A stretch of DNA of 64,000 bases from CBDBBY01 sp965205055. GTDB lineage: Bacteria; Pseudomonadota; Alphaproteobacteria; Rhodobacterales; Rhodobacteraceae. Positions 8,598 through 17,779 of this stretch are shown in pieces. Positions within the stretch are counted from its first letter, which is position 1. The number at the start of each line of letters is the position of its first letter. Both the position numbers and the translations under genes were made by a program. The DNA lies in contig OZ242030.1 in assembly GCA_965205055.1 (NCBI GenBank), positions 3,720,001 through 3,784,000 on the forward strand, read 5' to 3'. Under the pieces are notes generated by a model that worked only from the letters and a program-made list of their open reading frames with translations, made no database searches and was not told the DNA's origin.

Positions 8598-9896
8598 TCA
8601 ATACCGGTTCGCGATCGGAAGATCCGCTGCGGGGAACAGGCTGATGACCTGGTGCCCCGATTCGGTCACGACCACCTCTTCTTCGATCCGCGCAGCCGAG
8701 TAGCCGTCCTTCGCAGGACAATATGTTTCGAGCGCGAACACCATTCCTGTCTTGATCTCCATCGGATTCTCGAGCGAGCAAACTCGGGAGATGATCGGTC
8801 GCTCGTGCAGCGCGAGGCCAAGACCGTGCCCGAACTGCAGCCCGAACGCCGACAACTCGCTCGGAAACCCGAACTCTTGAGATGCGGGCCACGCGCTTGC
8901 TACTTCGTCCGTTCCGACGCCGGGCCTGATCAGGTTGATCGCCGCGTCCAGCCATTCCCGGCACTTCTTGTAAGCGTCGGTCTGCTCAGGAGTTGCGCAT
9001 CCGACGTTGAACGTGCGGTAGTAGCAGGTTCGGTATCCTTGATAGGATTGCAGAATGTCGAAAAACGCCTGGTCGCCCGGGCGAAAATACCGGTCCGTGA
9101 AGTTGTGCGGATGCGGATTGCACCGCTCGCCGGAAATCGCGTTGATCGCCTCGACGTCGTCGGAACCCATTTCGTAGAGCATCTTGTTCGCTTTCGCGAC
9201 AATGTCTGCTTCGCGCACGCCGGGCTTAAGCTCCTCGTAAATCATGTGATACGTGCCGTCGACCATTGAGGCGGCTTGATTCAGCAGCTGGATTTCGTCG
9301 AAATTCTTGATTTCCCTCGCATCAAGCATCACCTGCTGCCCGTCGACGATTTTCAATCCGGCTTGCTGCAAAGCATGGAACATTGCGGTCTCGGCATAGT
9401 CGACCCCGACCGGAAGGTCGGCGACGCCCTCTTGCTTGAGCAAATCCGCGATTTCCTCAGCATAGCGTTTCATCAGTCCGAAAGAGGGCGGGATCGTGCC
9501 GCGCATTCCGACAACGCCCGCCCGGCAGCGCTCCGGCTCGAGCCAGTCGCAATAGACCTTGTGGTGAACGGCAGCGGAGCCGAAGTCCCAGACGTAGGGA
9601 GCGGCATCCCCCGCGAGCAGCGCGAATCTGCACATCTTGTCCCGCTCCCATTCCCCGATTTTCGTGCCGGTGACGTAGCGTATGTTGTTGACGTCGAAGA
9701 GCAGCAAGGCGCCGCATTCGGAGTTTTCGAGGGCTGTTTTCGCTCGCGCCAGCCGATAACGCCTCAGCCTGTCGTGATCGACGCGCCGTTCGAAGTCCAC
9801 GGCCGTGTGGCCGAAGGACGGAATTCGTCGGTTCCACTGCCAGCCGGGATCAAGATCGCTCGGCGCGGCAGACGTTCCCGTCTGATTGGATTCCAT
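8598..9896 (-). CDS. M24 (creatinase/aminopeptidase P fold) family protein with altered metal site
   Basis: About 432 residues; the ATG at 9896 has GGAG six bases upstream, and an ATG at 9902 is also possible. The N-terminal domain (about 1-195) is the creatinase type and the C-terminal domain is the pita-bread fold. Numbered from the ATG at 9902, metal-ligand positions read D282 (FFDIL), C293 where the second Asp normally stands (GYRTCYYRTF instead of GYxxDxTRTF), H359 (FGHGLGLALHERP), E392 and an E in IEEEV. Losing one Asp suggests a non-metallo or altered enzyme, as in creatinase, which uses this fold without metal. The layout also recalls DddP, a DMSP lyase of the M24 family. It sits inside the ABC/acetoin-dehydrogenase operon, so it probably cleaves an imported small molecule. 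Substrate is unknown. Confidence 0.7.
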   Translation of the reverse strand: MESNQTGTSAAPSDLDPGWQWNRRIPSFGHTAVDFERRVDHDRLRRYRLARAKTALENSECGALLLFDVNNIRYVTGTKIGEWERDKMCRFALLAGDAAPYVWDFGSAAVHHKVYCDWLEPERCRAGVVGMRGTIPPSFGLMKRYAEEIADLLKQEGVADLPVGVDYAETAMFHALQQAGLKIVDGQQVMLDAREIKNFDEIQLLNQAASMVDGTYHMIYEELKPGVREADIVAKANKMLYEMGSDDVEAINAISGERCNPHPHNFTDRYFRPGDQAFFDILQSYQGYRTCYYRTFNVGCATPEQTDAYKKCREWLDAAINLIRPGVGTDEVASAWPASQEFGFPSELSAFGLQFGHGLGLALHERPIISRVCSLENPMEIKTGMVFALETYCPAKDGYSAARIEEEVVVTESGHQVISLFPAADLPIANRY

Positions 9897-9934
9897 TTTC
9901 ATCTCCGTTGGTTCTCAAGCTTCGGATTCGCGCC

Positions 9935-11722
9935 TCAGTACCGTCCGTTCGCGCGCATCAGCGCGTCGACCCGGTTCTGGGCATTCGCCAGCGCTTCCGT
10001 CGGCGTTTTGGAGCGCCTCAGCATGTCATGGATTTCTTCGCCCGCGATCTTGATCACGGAAGCGATTTCGGGGACGGGAGGGCGAGGCCACATCTGGACG
10101 ACTCCGGTGCGCGCCATCTCGTCCACGATTGAGATGAGAGGCGACATTCCCAGAACCTCCGGGTCCGTGCTGACGCTGAACCTCGGGCTCACAAGGCTTC
10201 CGTTCTCGATATAGAGCTTTATCGATTGCGCCGAAGTCAATTCGGCGACTGCGGACCACACCGGATCGATTCTTTCGGGAGCTATGTTCGAGGGGATGGC
10301 CAGCGCATATCCGCCGAGCGGGGCGATGGGCTTTCCGGCAGGGCCGCAGGGATGCGGGTGGTATTCGGTATTGCCGAATGCCGGGGAATTCCCGTTCAAT
10401 TCGAACAGCGGCGCAAGCAATGTAGCCGAATAGGCAAGAGCTGCTTTGCCGTCGGCATAGCAGCGCGCGCCCTCGTACCAAGACATGCTGAGAATTCCGC
10501 GGGGTGAAAAATCAAGCAGTTCAAGAAGATACTCCGCAGCGGCGCGGACTTCGTCCGTGTCGAACATGGGTCTGCAGCATTCTCCGTCGACGTGCTCGCC
10601 GTCGAATCCAAACTTCGAAGGCCGAAGATTCAAAACTGGCCGGCCGAAGGCTCCCGAAATGAACAAGAAGGAATTGCCCAAAGCCGTCCCGCGGGCGGCA
10701 TTCCAAGCGATTCCGGCCACATCCCTGAGGGGGTCGTGAACTTCCTTGACGATTTCAAGCAGCTCGTCGACAGTTCCGGGCGCCTGCAAAGAGTGATCCG
10801 CCAAGAGGTCACGTCTGCAGACAAGCAGCTCAGGAGTTGTCTGCACTGGGATTCCGTAGCGCTTGCCCCGATGCCTGACGCTCGAGAGTGCCACGGGATG
10901 GAAATCCATATCTTTGAATTTGGTGCGGGCGGCGAGTTCGTCTATGGCAAGGAAATGTCCGGCGTCCGCCATCTCGCCGAACCAGGGAAGGTCGCACGCG
11001 ATGATGTCGTATCGGGACCGACCTTCGCCTCGTGCCGCGTTGTCAAGGATTTCAGCCCGCAGCCGGTCAATTGAAAGCGCCCGGCTCTTGATGGCGGTTC
11101 CGAACATGAACTCGAACTGCCGCTTCAATGAATGCATCGCCATGAATGTCGGATCGGCATGCACCAAAAGGCGGAGGCCGTCGCTCATCGGAAGCTTGGC
11201 AGCGAGCATTTCCGGCGGGGGCATGACATTACGGGCGGCATAGGAGCTGCCGAAGAAATAGTCGGACGGTCCCGCCAACGAGCCCTTTTCGATTGCGATC
11301 GTCGTTCCGAGCAACGCTTGGCCGCGACGCGCGAATTCCTGCCATTCCCTGATCATCTTGGCAGTCGGGTGCAAGGAGAACGATTTTCCGGTTTTGGTGC
11401 GCGAACGACGCTGGAGCAGTCCGCGGTTCTCCATGTCCCTCAGCGCTCTGAACGCCGTGCCGTAGGACAATCCCGATGCGCCGATGAGCGACGAGCTTGT
11501 GGTTAGCTTTCCCGCCAGATGGTCGCGCATGAGCGCCGCCAGAATGCGGATCTCGCTGTAGCCCTTCTTGATCGTGAGCGACAGTTCCGCTTCGGACTCG
11601 AACTGTTCGACGAAGTCGAGGAAGCGTTCCAATTCGCGGTTCGTAACTCCGCCGCGGCGGTCGCGATCCTCGGTTTCGTACGGGCCTTCAGGCTTGCGTG
11701 CAATTTGTGCGTGTCGTTGCAT
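9935..11722 (-). CDS. Winged-helix domain fused to a family-1 solute-binding-protein domain
   Basis: 595 residues without signal peptide. Residues about 50-140 form a winged helix-turn-helix (IRILAALMRDHLAGKLTTSS, then AFRALRDMENRGLLQRRSR with the wing). The rest, about 165-595, reads as an extracellular solute-binding protein of the family-1 (maltose-type) fold, with YDIIACDLPWFGEMADAG and PIAPLGGYALAIPS. Because it lacks an export signal, the most reasonable role is a one-component regulator in which the binding-protein fold has become a cytosolic sensor. It lies between the ABC permease genes and the M24 gene on the same strand, so it would be co-transcribed with the pathway it may control. 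The palindromes before the binding-protein gene are candidate operators. Regulation is inferred, not shown. Confidence 0.7.
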   Translation of the reverse strand: MQRHAQIARKPEGPYETEDRDRRGGVTNRELERFLDFVEQFESEAELSLTIKKGYSEIRILAALMRDHLAGKLTTSSSLIGASGLSYGTAFRALRDMENRGLLQRRSRTKTGKSFSLHPTAKMIREWQEFARRGQALLGTTIAIEKGSLAGPSDYFFGSSYAARNVMPPPEMLAAKLPMSDGLRLLVHADPTFMAMHSLKRQFEFMFGTAIKSRALSIDRLRAEILDNAARGEGRSRYDIIACDLPWFGEMADAGHFLAIDELAARTKFKDMDFHPVALSSVRHRGKRYGIPVQTTPELLVCRRDLLADHSLQAPGTVDELLEIVKEVHDPLRDVAGIAWNAARGTALGNSFLFISGAFGRPVLNLRPSKFGFDGEHVDGECCRPMFDTDEVRAAAEYLLELLDFSPRGILSMSWYEGARCYADGKAALAYSATLLAPLFELNGNSPAFGNTEYHPHPCGPAGKPIAPLGGYALAIPSNIAPERIDPVWSAVAELTSAQSIKLYIENGSLVSPRFSVSTDPEVLGMSPLISIVDEMARTGVVQMWPRPPVPEIASVIKIAGEEIHDMLRRSKTPTEALANAQNRVDALMRANGRY

Positions 11723-11799
11723 TCAACTCTCGGCAAGGATTTGTCGGTCTACCGCGTCCGGAAGCGGCGCTGCGGAGGTGCGTACAGGACGGATTCCGA

Positions 11800-12837
11800 C
11801 TACGGCGGCGAGCGTTGCGCCGCTTTTCGAGCGAGCAGTTGCGCTCGCCGGGCATCGACATCGCTCAGGATTTGTTGGCGGCTCTGCTGCTGGTCGAATA
11901 TGCGGCTGCCCGTCTGGAACATGATCACGATGATCAGCAGAACGCCGAGATACATTTGCACCATGAACGCGGGCGTCACATTGAAAACAAGTCCGGTGTT
12001 GAGGAAATTGACGGTCAGCGTCCCGATCGCAGCTCCGATGACCCCTCCTTTTCCTCCGAGTATCGAAACGCCGCCGATGAAAGCGGCGACAGTGCCGGCG
12101 AGCAGAAGATACTGGAGGCCGAGCGCTTGGGCGGTTCCGGAGCGCAGCCCGATTATGACGCCGCCGAGACCGGCGCAGAATCCTGAAATGGCGAACACGA
12201 TGATCATCGGCCGCTTGAGGCTGATGCCGGCTGCCATCGCTTCCTTCCGCGCTCCGCCGATCGCGTAGATTTCGCGGCCGAACCGGGTGAAGCTCATGAA
12301 CAGACCGACGCAGATGAACATCGCGATCACCAAAAGGCTCGCGGGCGAAAAATATCCCAGCATCTTCGTCGTGATGAAATCGGGAACGGTGAAGTCCGTC
12401 AGCATGACGGTTTTCTCCTGCGCGGCGAACAGGGCCACGCCTCTCAGGAGCATCAGAGTCCCGACGGTCAGGACGATCGCCCGCACGCGCAGATAGGCGA
12501 TGAAGTAGCCTTGCACGGCGCCGATGAGCGTAGCGATGCAAATAGCGATCAGCGAGGCAGTGACAGCGCCGAGGGAATCGGTGAAGCGGACCGCGATCAC
12601 TGCGGCCAAGGCTGCGTTCGACCCGATTGAGAGGTCGATTTCGCCGGCTATGATGCATAGCGTAAGGGCAAGGCCGACAAGGCCCAGAACGGCGAAGCGC
12701 TCCATGATCGCGAATGTCGTTCGGTGCGTCGCGAACAGTTCGTTCGTGAACCCGAAATATGCGTAAACGCAAGCCGCGAGCAGTATCGCGAATGCGAGAT
12801 CGTGGTCTTTGACGATCCAGGCCCGTAACCTGCGCAT
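11800..12837 (-). CDS. Sugar-type ABC transporter permease (RbsC family), second permease
   Basis: 345 residues with 8-10 hydrophobic segments and the RbsC-family signature region IIAGEIDLSIGSNAALAAV. It is the second of two permeases of a CUT2-type (ribose/polyol) importer. It lies 9 bases after the first permease gene. The N terminus is short and Arg-rich (MRRLRAWIVKDHD), and the C terminus ends in a charged tail with several Arg and Gln, likely cytosolic. With the partner permease it would form the heterodimeric membrane channel. Next downstream is the winged-helix/binding-protein fusion. Confidence 0.85.
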   Translation of the reverse strand: MRRLRAWIVKDHDLAFAILLAACVYAYFGFTNELFATHRTTFAIMERFAVLGLVGLALTLCIIAGEIDLSIGSNAALAAVIAVRFTDSLGAVTASLIAICIATLIGAVQGYFIAYLRVRAIVLTVGTLMLLRGVALFAAQEKTVMLTDFTVPDFITTKMLGYFSPASLLVIAMFICVGLFMSFTRFGREIYAIGGARKEAMAAGISLKRPMIIVFAISGFCAGLGGVIIGLRSGTAQALGLQYLLLAGTVAAFIGGVSILGGKGGVIGAAIGTLTVNFLNTGLVFNVTPAFMVQMYLGVLLIIVIMFQTGSRIFDQQQSRQQILSDVDARRAQLLARKAAQRSPP

Positions 12838-12846
12838 CGGAATCCC

Positions 12847-13872
12847 CTATTCCTGAGCCCTGCTTCCGCGTCGGGCGAGTGCGAACACGATGATTGAGAA
12901 GACGATCATCAATCCCACGGCAAGAACCCGAGGGCCGCTGTTGAAGCCGTGCAGCACCATCATGTTGTCGACGGTGGAGATGAAGACAGCGCCGATGCTG
13001 GAGCGGAGCGTGGAGCCGAATCCTCCCATGATGGAGTTTCCGCCCACCATCACGGTCGCGATGACCATGATCGTCATATCTCCCGACGAACCGAATTCCG
13101 ACGAGAAATAGTTCACATGAGCGCTGGACACCTGCGCCGAGAACGCGATCGCAACGAAGCCGGAGCAGACGGAAGCGATGATGCAGGCCTTGATCGCCAT
13201 CGCGAAATTCTCGTGACCGGTCGCCTTTCCGGCTGCCCTGTTGGCGCCGATCAGGTAAACCTGCCGCCCGAATTTCGTGTAGCGCAGAACGAGTTCCGCG
13301 GTCACCGCGATCAGTATGAATGCCACGGTGATATTCGGCAGCCCGAGGAACGAGCCGGTGCCGAGCCATTCAGCTCCGTGGGGTCGCCGGAACGACACGA
13401 CGAGATTGTCGCTCCACCACGATGCGAGGCCGAACAGCAGACCCGCCGCTCCCAGCGTCACGACGATCGGGTTGCCGCCGAGTCCGATCAGCGCACCTTG
13501 GGCCGCGCCGGCCGCGACCGCGACAATCATCGTCAGCAGGAAGGATATCTCGAACTCGTAGCCCGCGGCCATGGAGGTCGCGAAGGTGATTATGCAGATC
13601 GCAGCCGTCTCTTTCATTGAGAGAAGAAAGAAATTTCCGGAAAGCGTCACGAAGGTCAGTCCGACCGCCATGATCCCCACAAGAGCCGCATCGCGGATGA
13701 TGGTCTTGAAATTGAAGATCGTCAGGAAATTGGGCGCGGTCGCCATTCCTGCAATCAACACGGCCAAGAACACCGCGATCAGCGCGATGACGAGTTTCGA
13801 GTTCTCTTCGACAAGCCGATCAATGAGCTTGCGACCCGCACCAGCTGCGTTTCCGATCACACCCGCGTTCAT
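12847..13872 (-). CDS. Sugar-type ABC transporter permease (RbsC family), first permease
   Basis: 341 residues, all-helical membrane protein. The family region reads LVGIMAVGLTFVTLSGNFFLLSM, where many members have GGIDLSVGS, so the motif is divergent. Its ATG overlaps the stop of the ATPase gene (ATGA at 13869-13872), implying translational coupling. It probably pairs with the second permease encoded 9 bases downstream in a CUT2-type importer. The divergent loop sequence compared with its partner may relate to an unusual substrate, but that is inference. Confidence 0.83.
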   Translation of the reverse strand: MNAGVIGNAAGAGRKLIDRLVEENSKLVIALIAVFLAVLIAGMATAPNFLTIFNFKTIIRDAALVGIMAVGLTFVTLSGNFFLLSMKETAAICIITFATSMAAGYEFEISFLLTMIVAVAAGAAQGALIGLGGNPIVVTLGAAGLLFGLASWWSDNLVVSFRRPHGAEWLGTGSFLGLPNITVAFILIAVTAELVLRYTKFGRQVYLIGANRAAGKATGHENFAMAIKACIIASVCSGFVAIAFSAQVSSAHVNYFSSEFGSSGDMTIMVIATVMVGGNSIMGGFGSTLRSSIGAVFISTVDNMMVLHGFNSGPRVLAVGLMIVFSIIVFALARRGSRAQE

Positions 13873-15386
13873 GCTGTCGCGACCATTTCCAAGCCGGAGC
13901 CGAACGGATGCGTTATCTTCGCAAGAATTTCGGCTGCTTCAAGCCTGTCTCCGACAATTTCGTCGATCTGCATCCCCCGGTAAAACGCGATCACCCTGTC
14001 GGAAAGGCCCGCGATCTCCTGAATGTCCGTCGAAGCGAATATGATCGCCGCCCCTTCATCGGCAAGCTCCCGAAGTTTGATGTAAATTTCGGCGCGGGCG
14101 CCGACGTCCACTCCCCTCGTCGGTTCATTCACCAGAATGACCTTCGGTTCGATCGCCAACCATTTTCCAAGCGCGACTTTTTGTTGGTTTCCGCCGGAAA
14201 GCAACCCGGCTTCGGCGCGGAGCCGCGCGAGATCGACCGTGAATTTCTCCGCGTTCGAACGGGCCAAGCTGTGTTCCGCGTCCTTTTTAAGAAATCCCAC
14301 CCTCGAGATTCGCGAAAGCGCCGGGGAACTCAAATTCTCGTTGATTGGTCGTCCGAGGAACAAGCCGTCCAGTTTCCTGTCGTCGGAGCAGTATGCGATG
14401 CCCCTGCGAATAGCTTCTTTCGGGGATCGCGGCAAAAAGCGGTTTCCGCCGAATTCAATCGCGCCGCCCCGGGCTTTCAATGCTCCGGCCATGGCGGCAA
14501 GCGCATATCCGGAGCCGCTGCCCAACTGCCCGGCCAGCCCCAGAATTTCGCCGGGAAAAGCATTGAAGCTGAAGGGTTCCAATGCTCCGTCCGGCCAAAG
14601 GTCGACGACTTTCAGCAACGGATTGGCCCTTGAAACCGCGCGCTTGGGCGGAAACATGTTTTCGAGTTCGCGACCGAGCATAAGTTCGACCAGCGATTTG
14701 ACCTCCAGTTCGGAGGCATCGCGAGGCGCGTGGCTGCGTCCGTCGCGCAGCACGGTAACTCGGTCGCAAATGTTGAATATCTCGTCCAACCTATGGCTGA
14801 CGTACACGATCGATTTGCCGTTCTCGGCCAGCTTCTTCGCCATGTCGATGATCCGCGCGCTGTCGCGTTCGCCCAGAGCAGCCGTCGGTTCGTCAAGAAT
14901 AAGGACGCGTGGCTCGCGCGCGAGAAGACGGGCGACCTCGACGAGCTGCTGCTCGCCCACGGAAAGCCGATTGACTGCAATTTCGGGATCCACCTCGTCG
15001 AGGCCGACTTCGCCCAAGTATCGTTCGGCCTTCTTAGCAAGCGCTCGCCGCGTCGCGAAGACAGGCACGTTTTCGCCTGCGAGGAAAATGTTTTCAGCGA
15101 CCGACATTGTCGGGATGAGGCTGAGCTCCTGTTGGGCTATCGCGATTCCCGCGCGTTCCGCCCGCGCAGGGCTGATCAGCCGCACAAATTGTCCGTCGAG
15201 TTCGAAGTCGCCCGCGAATCCGTCGTCAAATCCGCTGATTATTTTGACAAGGGTCGACTTGCCCGCACCGTTTTCGCCGACGAGACCCATGACCTCGCCG
15301 GCGCGGATTTCGAATTCCACATCGACCAGCGCCTTGATGGCGCCGAATGTTCGGCTGATCGATGTCAGTCTCAATATCGGTTGCAC
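13869..15386 (-). CDS. Sugar ABC transporter ATP-binding protein (RbsA/MglA type)
   Basis: 505 residues with two tandem nucleotide-binding domains, the hallmark of CUT2 importers. The N-terminal domain has Walker A GENGAGKST, signature RLSVGEQQLVEVAR and Walker B VLILDEPTAAL. The C-terminal domain has a degenerate Walker A (GQLGSGSGYAL, lacking the GKS/T) but keeps LLSGGNQQKVALGKWL and ILVNEPTRGVD, as is usual for this family. It energises import through the two permeases encoded downstream. The gene follows the binding-protein gene by about 85 bases and overlaps the first permease by 4 bases. Confidence 0.92.
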   Translation of the reverse strand: MQPILRLTSISRTFGAIKALVDVEFEIRAGEVMGLVGENGAGKSTLVKIISGFDDGFAGDFELDGQFVRLISPARAERAGIAIAQQELSLIPTMSVAENIFLAGENVPVFATRRALAKKAERYLGEVGLDEVDPEIAVNRLSVGEQQLVEVARLLAREPRVLILDEPTAALGERDSARIIDMAKKLAENGKSIVYVSHRLDEIFNICDRVTVLRDGRSHAPRDASELEVKSLVELMLGRELENMFPPKRAVSRANPLLKVVDLWPDGALEPFSFNAFPGEILGLAGQLGSGSGYALAAMAGALKARGGAIEFGGNRFLPRSPKEAIRRGIAYCSDDRKLDGLFLGRPINENLSSPALSRISRVGFLKKDAEHSLARSNAEKFTVDLARLRAEAGLLSGGNQQKVALGKWLAIEPKVILVNEPTRGVDVGARAEIYIKLRELADEGAAIIFASTDIQEIAGLSDRVIAFYRGMQIDEIVGDRLEAAEILAKITHPFGSGLEMVATA

Positions 15387-15470
15387 GTTACGGCCTCCGC
15401 CGCGCGAATGCGCCCGAGATCCGGCTCCGCGACCCGTCTCGGGGCCGCGGAGCCTGTTTTTCAGTCTGGA

Positions 15471-16499
15471 TCAGCTGCCCCAAGCGCCGGAGCAAAGCTC
15501 GTCGATCCCGTAGAGATTTCCATCGTAGCCGCGAAGCGCCACCGTCTCAATATTGTCGAGCGTGACGGACGGATTAGGAGTGAAATTGATGTAGTTCTCC
15601 AACTCGCCTGTATTGAGGAATTCTTCGACCATCTTGATCGCGAGCTGGCCTTCGTGCAGCGGCGACTGGAGCGTAGTGCCGAACTGTTTGCCTTCCTCGA
15701 TGAGTTGCTTGTCGCCGTTGCAAACGGTGCCGACTGCAATGACGTCTTCGCCCATCGTGTAACCGGCCTCTTCAAGAGCGCCGATTCCGCCGGTCAGGAT
15801 CGCGTCATCCATTCCGTATACGAAATGGATGCCTTGGTCGCGCAGCTTCGCAATGAGCTTCGCAGCGCCTTTGTAGCCGTTGGCTTGTCCGAATCCTTCT
15901 CCGACATCGCCGATAATGGTCAGGTCGGAGCCGGCGATCGCGTCATTGAATGCATTGATTGAAAGCCCGTAGCCGCCATAGGAGTGCGGATAGGAAAGAA
16001 CGATCACATTGAATCCTTCGCCGCCTTCGGCCTTCTTGCGGGCTGCCGCTTCGCGCATCATGTATCCGGCGTTCCGAGCGCGGAGCCGATCATCCGGACC
16101 GGCGTAGCCGAAGATGTATTGCTTGTCCTGGTCGTTAGGAAGCTGGTTGATCTTGAGAACCGGTACGCCCGTCCGCGCGAGGGCGCGCAGCGAACCTAGC
16201 CCTGCCGTCGCATCGGAAGGCCACCAGATGAACACGTCCGGAAGCTGCCCTGCCGCAAGCACCTGCTGCACTTGCTGATCCTGTTCGGCTTGGTTGAACT
16301 GGTTTTCGTAAACCTTGATGTCAAAGCCTTTCAAGGCAGCGGTTTCCTTGAGACCCTTGATGAAGCGTCCGATGTACGCCTCGCCGGCGGGTCCGTTGAA
16401 GGAAACTATCGAACCTTTCGTTTGCGCTGCGCTTATGCCTGCGGTCAGCGCGACACTTGCCGCTGCCGCTGCCGCCAGCACTTTTCTGATGAGAGTCAT
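15471..16499 (-). CDS. Periplasmic sugar-binding protein of ABC importer
   Basis: 342 residues. A Sec signal peptide (MTLIRKVLAAAAAASVALTA, cleavage probable after SAA before QTK) is followed by a periplasmic-binding-protein type I fold (Peripla_BP_4), with KGSIVSFNGPAGEAY, QVLAAGQLPDVFIWW, NDAIAGSD and FVYGMDDAILTGGIGALEEAG. It is the first gene of the long minus-strand operon and the specificity determinant of the importer. The ATG is preceded by GAGGAG. Substrate is not predictable by eye; neighbouring SDR and acetoin-type dehydrogenase genes suggest a polyol or small hydroxyketone-yielding compound. Confidence 0.88.
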   Translation of the reverse strand: MTLIRKVLAAAAAASVALTAGISAAQTKGSIVSFNGPAGEAYIGRFIKGLKETAALKGFDIKVYENQFNQAEQDQQVQQVLAAGQLPDVFIWWPSDATAGLGSLRALARTGVPVLKINQLPNDQDKQYIFGYAGPDDRLRARNAGYMMREAAARKKAEGGEGFNVIVLSYPHSYGGYGLSINAFNDAIAGSDLTIIGDVGEGFGQANGYKGAAKLIAKLRDQGIHFVYGMDDAILTGGIGALEEAGYTMGEDVIAVGTVCNGDKQLIEEGKQFGTTLQSPLHEGQLAIKMVEEFLNTGELENYINFTPNPSVTLDNIETVALRGYDGNLYGIDELCSGAWGS

Positions 16500-16727
16500 T
16501 ATTCTCCTCCTGATCCAGAATGGAGGCCGATATGGCCATGATCAGCAATTGCAGCAGCGGCCTTTGGATGCATATAGCAAAAATATCCAATATGAATATA
16601 TTGAATCCATAATGAATAAATATGGAATACTGAACGAGTTGAATCTGTGGCACGCCTAGGCTGCCGATGGCTTGTCCGGACGGCAGAAGAATAATTTCAA
16701 TAGATTCCCAAATTGAGGAAGTCCAAA
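16500..16727. promoter_or_regulatory. Divergent promoter region with two palindromes
   Basis: This 228-base A+T-rich gap separates the ABC/acetoin-type operon (leftward) from the SDR gene (rightward). It contains CAATAT-GAAT-ATATTG at 16588-16603 and, overlapping its right part, TCCATA (about 16606-16611) matched by TATGGA further right. Such palindromes fit binding by a dimeric regulator, perhaps the winged-helix fusion protein in the operon. The SDR gene has GAGGAA seven bases before its ATG at 16728. Confidence 0.5.
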
Positions 16728-17531
16728 ATGAACGAAACTAGGCTTTCCGGAAAAATTGCATTGATAACCGGGGCGGCGAGAGGAATGGGTGCCGCCGTCG
16801 GTGAATACTATGCAAAACACGGTGCCAAAGTTTGCCTTGGCGATATTGATGTCGACGGCTGCCGGAGGGTAGCAGGCCGAATCTCCGAAGCGGGAGGTCA
16901 TGCGATCGCGGTGGAGCTTGATGTAACGAAACGCGACACCGTCCGCGCGGCGGTCGATTCAACCGTAAAAGAGTTCGGTTCTTTGAACGTCATGCTCAAT
17001 AACGCGGGCATCAACAAGCCGATGATGTTTCTCGACGTGACGGAAGAGAACTGGCATTCGATCATGAACATCAACGCCTTGGGCGTCCTCATCGGAATGC
17101 AGGAGGCTGCGAAGCAGATGATCAAGCAAGGCAAGGATAATGGCCCTTACAAGATTATCAACGTCGGTTCCATCCTCAGTCGCCAGGCCTTCGACGACGT
17201 CATCCCATACGCGTGTTCGAAGCACGCGGTGCTGGCGATGATCAACGGCGGCGCGAAAGCCCTGGTGGAGCACAACATTACTGTCAACGGCTACGGACCC
17301 GGCGTCGTGCGTACCGAACTATGGGAGCAGCTCGACAAAGACCTCGTGGCGATAGGCAAATTCGAGAAAGAAGGCGAGTCGATGGACCAGCTCGCGGAAA
17401 ACATGATTCTCATGAAGCGGTACTCGTACCCGGACGATGTCATCGGAACAGCCGCTTTCCTTGCGAGTCCGGATTCGGATTACATGACCGGCCAGTTGAT
17501 CATGATCGACGGCGGCATGGTCATGCAGTGA
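16728..17531 (+). CDS. SDR-family dehydrogenase (butanediol/polyol dehydrogenase-like)
   Basis: 267 residues from the ATG at 16728, chosen over a TTG at 16713 because GAGGAA sits at the right distance. Classical short-chain dehydrogenase: cofactor motif TGAARGMG (14-21), acidic D39 after the second strand suggesting NAD preference, NNAG (91-94), and catalytic S148, Y161 and K165 (YACSK). The C terminus MTGQLIMIDGG is standard. By overall pattern it is nearest to meso-butanediol/sorbitol dehydrogenases. It is transcribed divergently from the ABC importer and acetoin-dehydrogenase-like operon, which suggests that it oxidises the imported polyol to the ketone used by that pathway; this is inference. 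Confidence 0.85.
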   Translation: MNETRLSGKIALITGAARGMGAAVGEYYAKHGAKVCLGDIDVDGCRRVAGRISEAGGHAIAVELDVTKRDTVRAAVDSTVKEFGSLNVMLNNAGINKPMMFLDVTEENWHSIMNINALGVLIGMQEAAKQMIKQGKDNGPYKIINVGSILSRQAFDDVIPYACSKHAVLAMINGGAKALVEHNITVNGYGPGVVRTELWEQLDKDLVAIGKFEKEGESMDQLAENMILMKRYSYPDDVIGTAAFLASPDSDYMTGQLIMIDGGMVMQ

Positions 17532-17779
17532 CGTTTTTCCGCTTCGCCTCTCCAAGCCAAGCCCGAAAGGCAATGCGACCCTTGGAACGAACACACCAAT
17601 GAATTCGGATATTGCCTGACAGAAATGCGAGGCAAGATGCGGCTCTTCCAATCGGTCGAGTTCGTCAAAGCGCAATCATTTGACACGCATAGCCGACGAT
17701 GCGAGCATCAGATTTTCGTTCCTGTCGCGGCGGTCGGCGCAGTTTCAGCCAGACATTAGGAGTTCCTGCTCGACCGAAG
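17532..17779. other. Intergenic before ISKra4 remnant
   Basis: No gene is seen. The left end of the degraded ISKra4 copy should lie in or near this stretch, but I could not recognise its terminal repeat. Confidence 0.35.
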
